Origin: Volutella citrinella
Taxonomy: Eukaryota; Ascomycota; Sordariomycetes; Hypocreales; Nectriaceae
Direction: 5' to 3'
Length of the DNA stretch: 64,000 nucleotides
Assembly: GCA_034401135.1 (NCBI GenBank)
Contig: JAWZSP010000003.1
Coordinates: 248,001 to 312,000, forward strand
Part shown: piece by piece, positions 10,308 through 20,974 of the stretch
Layout: every line of letters starts with the position of its first letter
Numbering within the stretch: position 1 is the first letter of the stretch
Notes under the pieces: generated by a model
What the model was told of the DNA's origin: nothing
The model's database searches: none
Seen by the model: the letters and a program-made list of their open reading frames with translations, nothing else
Position numbers and translations under genes: made by a program

Positions 10308-12464
10308 ATGCGCTCTTTGGTCGCCCGAGGGCGTCCGTCTCCGATGCTCTCCGCAGTATGTCGACGTGCGTGGACCGCCAGAGGACTTGCGCAACCCATT
10401 GGCATAGCAAGACGCCGCCTGGGTTCCTTATCGGCCGCTGATAAGCGACGACCATCACGACAACAGCTGCAAACACGAACACGTCAGCTTCACACGAACC
10501 AGCCATTGGCCTTTGATGGCGATGGCAATGATGAACAGACGGGCACGTACAGCGAGGCTGACCACGAGCATGCCGTCATCTCCACATTCGATCTCTTCTC
10601 CATTGGCATCGGGCCATCGTCCTCACACACCGTGGGACCCATGAGAGCCGGCAACATTTTCGTGTCCGATTTGCTCGAGGCCGACCTGCTCGACAAGGTG
10701 CACATGATTCGAATTTCCGTCTATGGTAGTCTAGCACTCACCGGCGAGGGCCACATGACGCCGAGTGCGCTGCTGCTTGGCATTGAGGGCGCCGACGTCG
10801 AGACTGTCAACACGGCATACGTGCCAGACCGCTTCACCGAGATCAAGAAGACGAAGAAGCTCGTCCTGGGCCGGGGGCTCGCAAATTACGAGGGCAAGGA
10901 GATCAACTTTGACTATGACCGGCACTTTGTCTGGGAGTGGGGACGTAAGCTGCCGCTGCACAGCAACGGGATGCGCTTCAGTGTCTTTGATGAGAACGGC
11001 ACCATGCTTGCCACAAACGACATGTTTAGCGTCGGCGGAGGATTTGTGGTCAACGGGGCGCTTTCGATTTCAAAGACTGCGGAGGATGGCCCTGATAGCT
11101 CAACGGACATGGCTGTTGCGTCTCACGGCGATGCGAGCGCGTCCGGGAAGCATCCAACTGACTTGGCAGAGAATTTGTTCTACAAGGAGATTCGACGCTC
11201 CGACGCTGCTGGAGACCGTCGACTGGGTTCTGAAATCAAGCACCGGGAAGACGCTGATGGCGACTCCGTCAAGAGCATCCCCGACTCAGCATCCGCGAGC
11301 ACAGCCATTGAGCCTGCGAAGCCACAGACCAATTCTCCCCTGCAACCCAGTTATCCCTTTAGAGACGCCAGCAGCTTGCTCGCACTCTGCCACCAGCACA
11401 ACCTCACGATTGCCCAGCTGGTGTATGAGAACGAGAAGAGCCAGGGCTACACGGACGACGACATCTTTAGGAAAGTGTTCAAAATCTGGGAAGTCATGGA
11501 CAACAGCATCCTCGAAGGCGTCCAGGCCCCCTTGAACACGACATTGCCCGGATCTCTGAAGCTTCACAGGCGAGCGCCAGGTTTGTACCGTCGTCTCACA
11601 CGGGGCCTGTACCCATCTCCGTCCAAGTCCCAAGAGAGCAGGGAGAAGGTCGAGGGACAGGAGACTCAAGGGGACCAGAAGGAACTGAACCAGGGGAAGA
11701 CAAGCACAACCGCCCCGTCGACATCCAATATCGTGGCAGCTGATGGTGCAAGTGCCATGCTTCGACGGCGACGGCGTCAGCTCCAGCGAGTCCACGGATC
11801 TATGCAGCACCCCATCATCCCGTCGCCAATCCGGCGCACCACGTTGCCTGCAATGGATTACCTGACAGTCTACGCCATGGCAGTCAACGAAACCAACGCT
11901 GCGGGCGGCCGTATCGTCACGGCACCCACCAACGGCGCTGCAGGAATTATCCCAGCCGTGCTCAAGTACGTGGTCGAGTTCATCAGCGAGGACCCCGAGC
12001 GAGACATCCCCACCTTCCTGCTCACCGCCGCCGCCATCGGCATGCTGTACAAGCGAGGCGCCACCATCTCAGCGGCCGAGGGCGGATGCATGGCCGAGGT
12101 GGGCGTCGCGTGCTCCATGGCGGCGGGTGCCTTTGCCGCGTGCATGGGCGCCGGGCCCGAGACGATTGAGCAGGCGGCCGAGATTGGCATCGAGCACAAC
12201 CTCGGGCTGACATGCGACCCCATCGGCGGGCTGGTTCAGGCGCCGTGCATCGAGCGCAATGCCCTCGGTGCCGTCAAGGCCATCTCAAGCGCAAACCTGG
12301 CGCTGAGCAGCGAGGCGGGCACGCAAAAGGTCAGGCTGGACGATGCTATCCGCGCGATGCGCCTGACGGCCAAGGGCATGAGGAACGAGTTCAAGGAGAC
12401 GAGTCTGAGTGGCTTGGCTACGAGCGTGCCCCTGAATATCCCCGTCAGCGTTCCAGACTGTTGA
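10308..12464 (+). CDS. L-serine dehydratase, iron-sulfur type, single-chain
   Basis: Single exon, 718 residues from the ATG at 10308. It converts L-serine to pyruvate and ammonia with a 4Fe-4S cluster. The N-terminal part carries [20 protein letters not shown], the hallmark of the bacterial SdaA beta domain. The C-terminal alpha domain has [54 protein letters not shown] with the cysteines expected for the cluster. Bacterial enzymes are about 455 residues; this one has an arginine-rich N-terminal extension of about 90 residues, plausibly a mitochondrial presequence, and low-complexity hydrophilic insertions around residues 270-345 and 430-500. This is not the PLP-dependent fungal serine dehydratase. 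It converges with the DPP4 gene, with 198 bases between stops. Confidence 0.93.
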   Translation: MRSLVARGRPSPMLSAVCRRAWTARGLAQPIGIARRRLGSLSAADKRRPSRQQLQTRTRQLHTNQPLAFDGDGNDEQTGTYSEADHEHAVISTFDLFSIGIGPSSSHTVGPMRAGNIFVSDLLEADLLDKVHMIRISVYGSLALTGEGHMTPSALLLGIEGADVETVNTAYVPDRFTEIKKTKKLVLGRGLANYEGKEINFDYDRHFVWEWGRKLPLHSNGMRFSVFDENGTMLATNDMFSVGGGFVVNGALSISKTAEDGPDSSTDMAVASHGDASASGKHPTDLAENLFYKEIRRSDAAGDRRLGSEIKHREDADGDSVKSIPDSASASTAIEPAKPQTNSPLQPSYPFRDASSLLALCHQHNLTIAQLVYENEKSQGYTDDDIFRKVFKIWEVMDNSILEGVQAPLNTTLPGSLKLHRRAPGLYRRLTRGLYPSPSKSQESREKVEGQETQGDQKELNQGKTSTTAPSTSNIVAADGASAMLRRRRRQLQRVHGSMQHPIIPSPIRRTTLPAMDYLTVYAMAVNETNAAGGRIVTAPTNGAAGIIPAVLKYVVEFISEDPERDIPTFLLTAAAIGMLYKRGATISAAEGGCMAEVGVACSMAAGAFAACMGAGPETIEQAAEIGIEHNLGLTCDPIGGLVQAPCIERNALGAVKAISSANLALSSEAGTQKVRLDDAIRAMRLTAKGMRNEFKETSLSGLATSVPLNIPVSVPDC

Positions 12465-12662
12465 CGGAGATTGGATCTTGGCTGGATAGTGGGTTGAATT
12501 ATTTTCACGTCTTGGAAGTTGTTAGATTGTGCAAGGAAAGCGAAAAAGAGCAGGATACAACACCACGGAAACCCAGAATTGCAAGCATGTTGAAACTTGG
12601 ATGGAATTAGACCGATATAAAAACAACTTTGGTATTAATAATAGCGACTACCAACACATGAA

Positions 12663-15038
12663 TTAGTTCTTTCGAGCTCCTCTTGCGTTCCTCGCCCTCC
12701 TGCTCCACTGATGAACGACTTCCTTCTTGGACACGTCCCTGTTCACCTCGTCGTACAGGCGCGCCGTCAGGTACTTGTAGACCCAGACATTAGCGCCGTT
12801 GTACACGATGCTGTGGTCACTATCAGTAAACGCAAACATCTTCATCTTTTCTGGCGAGACACCCGCGCCGACGAGCAGGTCAATGAGAGCAGCCGCATTC
12901 TGGAAATGCACGTTGTCATCGGCGCCGCCGTGCAGGATACTGAAGCCTCCCGGGATCTTCTTAAAGCCGGCAGCGTCGTGCACCGCCGTCTCGAGGTATC
13001 CGGCGCGGTTGTCCTCGAGCGACTTCATGTAGCGCTCCGTATACATGGAGTCATAGAAGCGCCAGTCCGTCACGGGCGCGGTGATGAGCCCAAAGGAGAA
13101 GGCGTCGGAGCCGGCTTCGACTGTCTTGGCCGCCAGGTATCCGCCGTACGACCACCCCCACATGCCAATCTTGTCGGCATTAATAAAATCAAACCGGCCG
13201 GCGAGCTCCTTGGCCGCCCAGATCTGGTCCAGGGGCTCCAGCTTGCCGAGCTGCGAGGCGACGAGCGACCGGTACGCGCGTCCGCGGTTGGCCGTGCCGC
13301 GGTTATCGATGGTGTAGGTGATGAACTGTAGTTCCGGCTCCGAGTTGACGTACTCGGCCCAGCCGTACGACTGGAACGCCTTTGTGACGCGCTGCGAGTT
13401 TGGGCCGCCGTACGGCGTGAACAGGACGGGATACTTCTGGCTCTTGTCAAAGTTGGGTGGTAGCTGCTGCATCACGCTCATCTTGTAGCCATCGGGGTGC
13501 TCTAGGTCAAAGTAGGTGATCTCGGGGAGCTTGTACTCGTCGATCTTGGTGTAGAAGTCCTTGTTGTCGGTGATGACCTTGAGCGGCGAGCCTGTCGAGT
13601 TGGTCGATGTGGAAAAGTTGGTCGAGTAGAGCTCTTGGTACGGCACGTCGGGTCCTTGGTAGCTCAGGATGTAGTAACCGCTGCCGGCGGAAAAGGACGC
13701 TGACCAGTAGGCGGCAACGGAGTCCTGTACGAGGGCCGTCGACTTGTTGGAGTCCCACGATACCTTGTATACGTGGCGCTCAGTTGGATGGCTCTTGGCC
13801 GCCTGGTAGTAGACAAGCTGTCGCTTGGTGTCGATGTGGAGGACAGCAGTGACCTCCCACTCTCCAGAAGTAAGCTGGATAGGCTTGCCGCCATCGACGG
13901 GGTACAGATAGATGTGGTTCCAGCCATCCTCGTCGGAGAGATCAAGGTAGTGCTTGGAGTCTTCCTTGTCGTTCAAGGGCCCAACGTACTGGATGGCCAG
14001 CGAGTGCTCCAGCCATCCATCAGAGCCATCGCGATTACGAACAGCCTTGGAAGTCAACGCAACGGGATCAACAACAACATGGACATCCTTGTCCTGGACA
14101 CGGTTGAACGCGCGGTAGATGAGCGCAGAGTGACCATCCGTGACCCACGCCACCTCGCCAATGATTAGGTTATCTGGCTCAAACGCATCCACATCCACGG
14201 ACTTGTACTCCCCAGAGGTCGTGTCGAGAATGTTGAGCTGCACCGTCGGGTTCTTGGATCCGACCTTGGGGTACCGCAGATCCAGCTCTCGAGGGTACTC
14301 TGGGGCCACCTTTTGATTGTTCATGATAAAAGGGATGGTAAAAGTGCCGACCCCAGTCTCATTGAAGCTTAGGAACGCAACAAACTTGGAATCAGGCGAG
14401 TACCAGAGCGTCGAGCGGCCGCTAAAGATCTCCTCCTCGTACACCCAGTCAGGCACGCCGTGGAACATGTCCGGGCCGCCGTCGTTGGTGATCTGGCTGA
14501 CCTGGCCGCTTCCATTGCGGATGAAGAGGTTGTTCCCGCGCACAAAGGCCACGTCCTCTCCGTTGGGCGCAAACTGCGCGTACTGGATGTCGCCGACCTG
14601 GTTGTCGACGAGCGGCGCCGAGCTGCCAGTCTTTGTGTCAAAGATGAGGTAGTCGGCAAAGTACGAGTGCCGGTACTGCTTGGTGTAGTTGAGGGCCACC
14701 AGAGCCCGGGACGCGTCGCCATTGACCCAGTACTCGTGCAGGTCCTCGGGGAGCTGGCTCTTGGTCAGGAGTGTCTGAGAGCTGCCCGAGGCGATGTTCT
14801 CGAATACGAGGTCGCCGGCCGTGTTGACCGTGATGTAGTCGCCGTCTTTGCCCGACGCCGTCCACTCCACCGACTTGCTCGTGGGCCGGAGTTTCGGGGA
14901 CGGCGTCGTCTCATTGAAGGTCAAGAGCCGCTCTCCGTTGCCGACAGGTTGGATCGGCTTGCGGGGAGGATCGATGGCCCAGGCCGATTGGGCCAGGCCA
15001 AAGACCAAGAGAGATGCCAACGCAGTTCTCGCAGCCAT
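12663..15038 (-). CDS. secreted dipeptidyl peptidase IV (S9B)
   Basis: Single exon, 791 residues, close to secreted fungal DPP4 enzymes. Signal peptide MAARTALASLLVFGLAQSAWA is followed by the beta-propeller domain and the alpha/beta hydrolase domain. Catalytic triad: S630 in GWSYGG, D707 in GGADDNV and H742 in DSDHSI. The substrate N-terminus anchor is present as DWVYEEEIF at about residues 197-205. The enzyme removes X-Pro or X-Ala dipeptides from peptide N-termini outside the cell, complementing endopeptidases such as the deuterolysin nearby. The lack of a membrane anchor after the signal separates it from the vacuolar DAP2 type. Several NxS/T sites are visible. Antisense frames here are shadows. 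Confidence 0.96.
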   Translation of the reverse strand: MAARTALASLLVFGLAQSAWAIDPPRKPIQPVGNGERLLTFNETTPSPKLRPTSKSVEWTASGKDGDYITVNTAGDLVFENIASGSSQTLLTKSQLPEDLHEYWVNGDASRALVALNYTKQYRHSYFADYLIFDTKTGSSAPLVDNQVGDIQYAQFAPNGEDVAFVRGNNLFIRNGSGQVSQITNDGGPDMFHGVPDWVYEEEIFSGRSTLWYSPDSKFVAFLSFNETGVGTFTIPFIMNNQKVAPEYPRELDLRYPKVGSKNPTVQLNILDTTSGEYKSVDVDAFEPDNLIIGEVAWVTDGHSALIYRAFNRVQDKDVHVVVDPVALTSKAVRNRDGSDGWLEHSLAIQYVGPLNDKEDSKHYLDLSDEDGWNHIYLYPVDGGKPIQLTSGEWEVTAVLHIDTKRQLVYYQAAKSHPTERHVYKVSWDSNKSTALVQDSVAAYWSASFSAGSGYYILSYQGPDVPYQELYSTNFSTSTNSTGSPLKVITDNKDFYTKIDEYKLPEITYFDLEHPDGYKMSVMQQLPPNFDKSQKYPVLFTPYGGPNSQRVTKAFQSYGWAEYVNSEPELQFITYTIDNRGTANRGRAYRSLVASQLGKLEPLDQIWAAKELAGRFDFINADKIGMWGWSYGGYLAAKTVEAGSDAFSFGLITAPVTDWRFYDSMYTERYMKSLEDNRAGYLETAVHDAAGFKKIPGGFSILHGGADDNVHFQNAAALIDLLVGAGVSPEKMKMFAFTDSDHSIVYNGANVWVYKYLTARLYDEVNRDVSKKEVVHQWSRRARNARGARKN

Positions 15039-15926
15039 TGTGAAACACTAGATGCTCGTAGCTGTTGGGGAGAAGCCAGCGGTGAGGAGGCTCGTGGACG
15101 TCATTTCAAGAGAACAGCTGGTGTGTGCTGCGAATGTGGCACATTATTAATACCGTTGTCTCTGGCGTGCAGCCGTGCAACCTCATGACACCCTAGATTT
15201 GCCAAGATTGATGGACACATGGGGTTAATTTCGCTCGAGCCCATATCCGGTAAATGTGAAACCCTGCAGGGATGGCGACCTGCTCCTTTGGGCGCCATTG
15301 AAAAAGTCCCGTGCAGCTGATGCGGGCTCCAACGAGACGGCCGTTGAATTGGCGCTCCAGGCCCACTAAGCCGGCCGATCACAACGGCCACGGGAGAGGT
15401 GCTATGGCGGCCATCGCCCCCAAAACGTAAGGTGCCGTCCAGTTCGTATCTTGTGGTCGGCCCGGCTGGCTCATGGCCCCGTTGCCAAGCACGCAATCAA
15501 GGTCCTTGTGGTACGTTGAGCACATACGATGGCCATTTTGCATGCATTAGCAAGGCGGGGTTCCATCATTCTTTGGCGCTTTTGTTGCTATCTCGACAGG
15601 GCGGGGTTTAGCCTGGTGGTGCGCAAGCTAGATTGACGGACCGCGAACATGATGCCACTTGGAGGATAGTGGCATCTTGAAGGATGACTGCGTGATATTG
15701 GGCGAGAATGTCGAGTATCGTGGATGCCGGGGTCGGATGCAGTGCAACCTAAAAGCAGGTACAATCGGGAATGATACAGATGTGTTGGAATCATTCTGTG
15801 CCGCACCGCCAATGATGGATGACACCGACTCACCCTGTCCTGATTCATATCTACTACTGATGAATAGACCTGGACATACATAAACAACAGGAAGTATGTC
15901 TACAGAACACAGACAACCGCAACCAT
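15039..15926. other. intergenic, DPP4 promoter region
   Basis: Region upstream of DPP4 and downstream of the HOL1-like transporter. Only short overlapping frames on both strands, without domains or consistent splice structure. Confidence 0.5.
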
Positions 15927-17928
15927 CTAGAGCCGGGTCAGGCCCTTCTCTCTGACCATTTCCATGTACACCTTTTCTGTCCGCTGCCGAATCCTTTTGC
16001 CCCAAATAATCAACGGGATGTAAATCAGTCCCATGATAGTTGCCCACACACCCATTACTATCGTCATGTTCTGCAGTCCCTGCGCATCCATCCAAGGAAC
16101 GAGCGCAAACGAGATGGCGATGCTGAAGCAGTTGCGGATAAATGTGACGCTGATGAATCCCTCGCCAGTGACCTGAGGCAGTTAGCATGGGATTCCTTGA
16201 GGGCAAAAGTACAACTCACTGACTGGTAGCTGTCCATGAGCACACAGAGAGCTACGTCACTCAGAGCGCCGAGACCGAAGCCAAAGATGGCGCTGCCAAC
16301 AGATGGATAGATCCAGTGCATTCCCTACGCCGATTAGCATCCTCCAGTACGACTGTCACGAGGTGGACATACCTTGGCCGTAGTGATACCGAAGCAGATG
16401 AACCCGCCTCCCATGCAAAAAGCAGGAAGATGATTCAAGTGAAGTCGCATCTCGGGCTCATAGTAGCCATGGTTCCTCCTCGCAAACCAGGGCACTGTCT
16501 TATCCGACAGCGCACCCCAAGCTGACCCAAGCACACACCCGATGAAGACGCCCAGGCTCATGTTGCCGACTCCCACGGTTCCAAAGTTGTAGGGAGGCTG
16601 CGTGAAGACAATAGAGACGATGGAGGCCTGGGCCGAGATCCAGCACAGGCAGAAGGCGTACGTGAGGCCCGTGTAGGCGACGGCGGGGAAGCGGAAGAAG
16701 ATGAGGAACGAAGTCCATACGATTCCGACGAGGCTCTCTTCCGTCTTGGTGACGAGTCTCAGACGCTCTCGCCACGGTAGAAGCGGGATGTCTTTGTTGA
16801 TGTAGTGGCTGTCGTGAATGCCCAGAGGCTCGGTGGTGGAACCGCTGGCCTCTGCATCCGATGTCGATGAGGTGCCCTTCTTCGTCGTCGGGCTAGGTGT
16901 CTCTTCATCGCAGGGCTGTGAAGCTTGGGCCTGGGCGGCTTGAGCCTCGATTCGCGGAATGTACTTGGTCTCTTCAAAGAAGAAGATCATGTAAATCAGC
17001 AGGACTGCCTCGACGGCAAAGGTGACCCAGTAGCACAGCCTCCAGTTGCCGTCGGCTGCCATGTATCCGGCGATGATGGAGCTGAGGAAACTCTATTTCC
17101 ATCATGTTAGCTAGGAATGTATGGTTTTCTTATCGTATCTTACTCCAATCATCACCATGACCATGTACAGTCCATTCGCCGTGCCGCGTTGGTGAACAAA
17201 GTAAATGTCGGCAATCTGCAAGCCTGTTAGCCCAGAACACCAGTCCAGGTCGTCTGTACTCGCCGTCATTTCGACAATGGTTTCATTGGTCGAGTTTGCA
17301 AGGCCGAATATCAATTGCGAGATGTACAGCTCCGGTAAGGTCTTCATGCAAGCCGACCAGACGGCGGTAGCGAGCATAATGGCGGTTGATAGAATGTACA
17401 CTGACCGGCGTCCATACTTGACCGCGGGGGGGATGAAGAAGATGCAGCCGACTGCTGTGCCGACATAGTTGATGGCCGACGCGTTGTTGAGCTCCTGGTA
17501 GCTCCAGCCAAACTCGGGGCCCCAGAGAACCCAGAAGACGAGGGGAAGAGATGTTCTGGCATCGGCTGTCAGTTGTCTACAGCTGAAAACCTGCAGAACG
17601 TGTCCGTGGCTTACTGGGTGAAGATTACTGCTGTGAGGGCGAGAATGGGCACAAAGTTCATCATCTTCCGCGAGTTGCTCCAGTTCTGGACCCGGTCAGC
17701 ACTGGTTCCATGCATCTGGTGCAAGAAGGGCCGCGTACCAATGGGTCATTGGGGTCATCGGATGGCGCGGGCTGCTTGATGATCTGAACCTCATGAAACT
17801 CTCCATCGTCTGTTCCCTGCGTTAGCCACTTCCAATGGCCGGCGACAGTGCTGCTGACCTCGAATAATACGGACTGTGCCCGGTGGCGTCGGGAAGTCAG
17901 GGGGCGCGGGCTGGATGTGGCGAACCAT
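15927..17928 (-). CDS. MFS transporter, HOL1-like (DHA1 group)
   Basis: Eight exons: 17928-17859, 17809-17739, 17685-17615, 17555-17260, 17223-17144, 17092-16373, 16324-16220 and 16172-15927, keeping one frame for 552 residues. Start is chosen because MVRHIQPAPPDFPTPPGTV leads directly into the DPNDPLNWS motif typical just before the first span. Twelve spans are likely, with PPAVKYGRRSVY in the loop between spans 2 and 3 and IADIYFVHQRGTANGLYM, a signature of the HOL1/YIL166-like fungal group. A hydrophilic Ser/Glu loop of about 75 residues separates the halves. HOL1 homologues move polyamines or cationic solutes; the substrate here is unknown. Neighbouring DUF3237 gene lies upstream on the same strand. 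Confidence 0.9.
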
Positions 17929-18504
17929 GGTGAATGTGACACGGTCGACGTCGATGAGACTCTCAATTGTGTCAGCAAAGAGTTCTGGTCGGGCTACCCG
18001 TCATGTTTGGTCTGGCCGCCATCAAGTCCCGTCCTCGACAGCGCTTTTGTATCTGATAGTCGTTGATTAGCGAGAAGCATATCTCAAGAGGACCAGGGCG
18101 AGCCAGCTGGTAGGATAAGGACGGCACGGCCTACTGAAAGCAGCTAGCCCTATCGCCACTCGCTGGGGATAGGCGACTAGCTCGGGGCACTAAAACGCGG
18201 GGAAGCGGGCCCCCATCACCAGACTCTTATCTCAGTGGTGTCGAGTCGTGAGCCGGAGAGGGTGGTAATGCCCGATGCAGCTGGCTGCTTACCCCGGGAT
18301 GGGTTGACCGCGCTGCCAAGCTAGGGCAACTGATCGCAGATGGATGTTGGATGTGCGTCTGGCTAGCAAGGGGCAGCACACCAGGGTGGATTACCTTGTG
18401 GTTGGTTTCATCGGTGGCTGAGGCTAGCTCTACGCTCAACACATTCAAGGGCAAGAAGACAGGTCCAGGTAATTTTCGCGCTTCATTTTCGTTCCCACCA
18501 TCAT
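17929..18504. other. intergenic, no gene seen
   Basis: Spacer between the DUF3237 stop and the transporter start, both on the minus strand. It must hold the transporter promoter. No coding signal. Confidence 0.5.
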
Positions 18505-19163
18505 CTACCTCCCTACATACACATCCTCTACCTTTTGTCCGAGAAAGTTGGTCAGTCTCCAGCAGTCAATGACAACGGCGCCCTCAAACGACTGCAGCGC
18601 GCCAATGGCCACAATTCCATTCATCCAGTTGTACGGCCCGTCTCCCGCAGCCTCAAACGTAATGTGCGTAAAGTACTCGACCTGGTCTTGCGTGTAGTTT
18701 GCATCCACCGAGTCCTCAAAGTCAAACGTGATGCCGGGGCCAGGCCTAAACAGACCCTTGGCCTGGACGTAGACGTGGTGTCCATCTGACATCTTGATGG
18801 CGTATCTCGCATCTAGCTTGTAGTAGATCTATGCAAGGCGCCCATGTAAGTAGAAGGCGTCGCAGGGGATACAACAAGCCGCTACTGTACCTTTACGGAG
18901 TGGATTTGCTCGGCCCAGTCGGCGCCGCTGTCCTCGACGACAATGCCGTCAATGCCGGGTCCCTTGACGGTTCCCGACTTGATGTGGCCAATGGAGCGGG
19001 TGACGCCCGTGCCCATGACGTTCTTGATGTCATACCCATTCGTTGGGTGCATCTGGGCAACCAGACGGTACACAAACTCCATCCCTGGGGCCCTCATGGC
19101 GGGCACCTCGGGATACAGAGCATTTCCTGGGCTGTCCCGAAAGGATGAGGTGTCTTGGGCCAT
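18505..19163 (-). CDS. DUF3237 family protein
   Basis: Two exons, 19163-18891 and 18828-18505, give 198 residues. DUF3237 proteins are small beta-barrel proteins of about 150 residues, seen in fungi and bacteria and often close to aromatic-degradation genes; their biochemical role is not established. Visible family-like stretches are GHIKSGTVKGPGIDGIVVED, DARYAIKMSDGHHVYVQAKG, VEYFTHITFEAAGDGPYNWM and the ending ALQSFEGAVVIDCWRL. There is an N-terminal extension of about 30 residues and no signal peptide. It is divergent from the GNAT gene at 19691, sharing a 527-base upstream region, and upstream of the HOL1-like transporter. Confidence 0.88.
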
Positions 19164-19690
19164 TGTGAGATTGAGTGAGTTCCAACGAAGTCAGAGTGGG
19201 AGCAGAAGGGATGTATGAAGGTGCTTCAAACAGAGATGAATACCGAGGCCGGTACTTTACAGTTCTGCTATTGTTTATGTAGGCGCGATCAACACTGGCA
19301 ATGGGGAGGACGATGCCCCGGATTCCTCGCGTTCCTTCATCCGAGATAGTTGCCGGCCTCGACGCCACCACCTTTGGGCGAGCGCGGCACAGCCTTGCGG
19401 ATTCGATCTAGCGGGATACGTTTATGATGCCATAGGCTCCCCCGTAAAGAGTGGCGCGGAACCATAACAGGAGATTTAGCTTGACGGTTTAGGAAGCCCG
19501 TCGCGCGCGGGTCCCACTGCCCAGGACCCAGGATTCGCCTGGCCCTTCATACCCCAATTTCTGCTGATTGCAGTGCACATTCGTCTTGAATCATATATCA
19601 CAGGACGCCAATTGGGCGAAGCATCCATATGCTCCTCAATACACCACCGATCTTTCCCCGGCTTTGCATCCAGTCTTTTCATCAGTCAAT
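19164..19690. other. shared divergent promoter region
   Basis: 527 bases between the starts of the DUF3237 gene (minus) and the GNAT gene (plus). No gene seen. Co-regulation of the two is possible but unproven. Confidence 0.5.
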
Positions 19691-20515
19691 ATGGCAACAG
19701 TTCGTCGTCAGGCCGTGCACATGAGGCCGCTGGGCGTGGGTATGATGGCATCACCCCTGGGACGGGAAGAGTGCTGACTTGTAAACAGACGCAAAGTCCG
19801 TCGCCAGCGCCGCAAAGACACTGAGTCTTTCCTTTGCCTCGGACCCGCTCATCCGCTGGCTGAACCGCGACCAGAACGGTCCCGGATGGGAGACACTTGA
19901 ACCTACCCTACAACGTTGGCAGGAGGCGCGTGTGCGCGAGTACACATGTCGCGGCGTTGGAATGGAGGCTGTCACGAAGGGAAACGATCCCCAGAGTGTC
20001 GGCGCCTGTTTTCTGTTTCCACCCACATCTCAATATCGATGGTTAAATCCTACCTGGTGGCCAACATATGCTCGAGTCCTCTGGGACGAATACTGGGTGA
20101 AACCCACGGAGCCGTTTGCAGACGTAAATGTACGTTAAGATTTCTGATATCTACAAGCAAAAAGGGGACTGACCGTGCATTCTCGCTATAGCGAATCGGG
20201 ACAATGATGGATACACACTACGAATTTGCCGGAAAGATCGAGGCCAGATACCCAAAGAACTCCCTCTACTACCTCGAGATAGCGGCAGTGAGACCGGAGA
20301 CGCAAGGCATGGGCGTCGGCGGTGCCATCATGAACTGGGTCATCGGCCGAGTAGGTGACTCGCCCTGCTTTCTGGAATGCACAAACGTCAAGAACATTCC
20401 GTTTTACGAAAAGTACGGGTTCAAGCTGGTCGATGAGACGAAGCTCGTGGACGAGAAGAGCTCACTTAGTACAACGTTTTACTACATGGTCAGAGAAAAG
20501 GCCAAGGCGGAGTGA
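19691..20515 (+). CDS. GNAT-family N-acetyltransferase, three exons
   Basis: Exons 19691-19739, 19789-20129 and 20192-20515 give 237 residues in one frame. The 49-base first exon is supported by phase and by the join GVDAKSVASAAKTLSLSFAS, typical of the start of this fungal GNAT group. The acetyl-CoA site is in exon 3: IAAVRPETQGMGVGGAIMNW, with Q-G-M-G-V-G, then FLECTNVKNIPFYEKYGFKL, the usual last motif. It would acetylate a small amine or xenobiotic; the substrate is not predictable. It is divergent from the DUF3237 gene. Confidence 0.9.
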
Positions 20516-20974
20516 TGGAATCCAGAGCAGATGCGGGATGCCGCTGTAGATGAAATACATTGTACATGACCAGATCAAAATGTCAGCTCTCATGCCGTGA
20601 ATTTCTTATTAATGGAGAAATGTATTGTAATGTCATTTACATGAGATCTACGATTGACGTCGTCATAGTCAGGTTCGGGTCCCGTCTGTTCCGATCCCGA
20701 GACAGCGTGCCAGACCGGATAGCGACCGGAATATGCGCTAACATCTTGACAGCAGCGGGCGGAACACTCGTTAGTTGCATGGATTCCCCATCCCTGCGCC
20801 GTCTTCCCCGCTTTTGATAACACGCTCCGAGGTTATGCACACGAGGCGCCACCCACGGCACAGACACGACTGGACCAGCTCCGATTGCGATGCTGCTTTG
20901 CTTATTTGCCGGCGATTCCCTGCACGCGTGTCCCGAGCATACGGCGCCGACAGACTAGTCCCTCATATCCACCC
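20516..20974. other. intergenic, no gene seen
   Basis: 3' flank of the GNAT gene and promoter of the Zn2Cys6 regulator, both plus strand. Short frames only. Confidence 0.5.
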
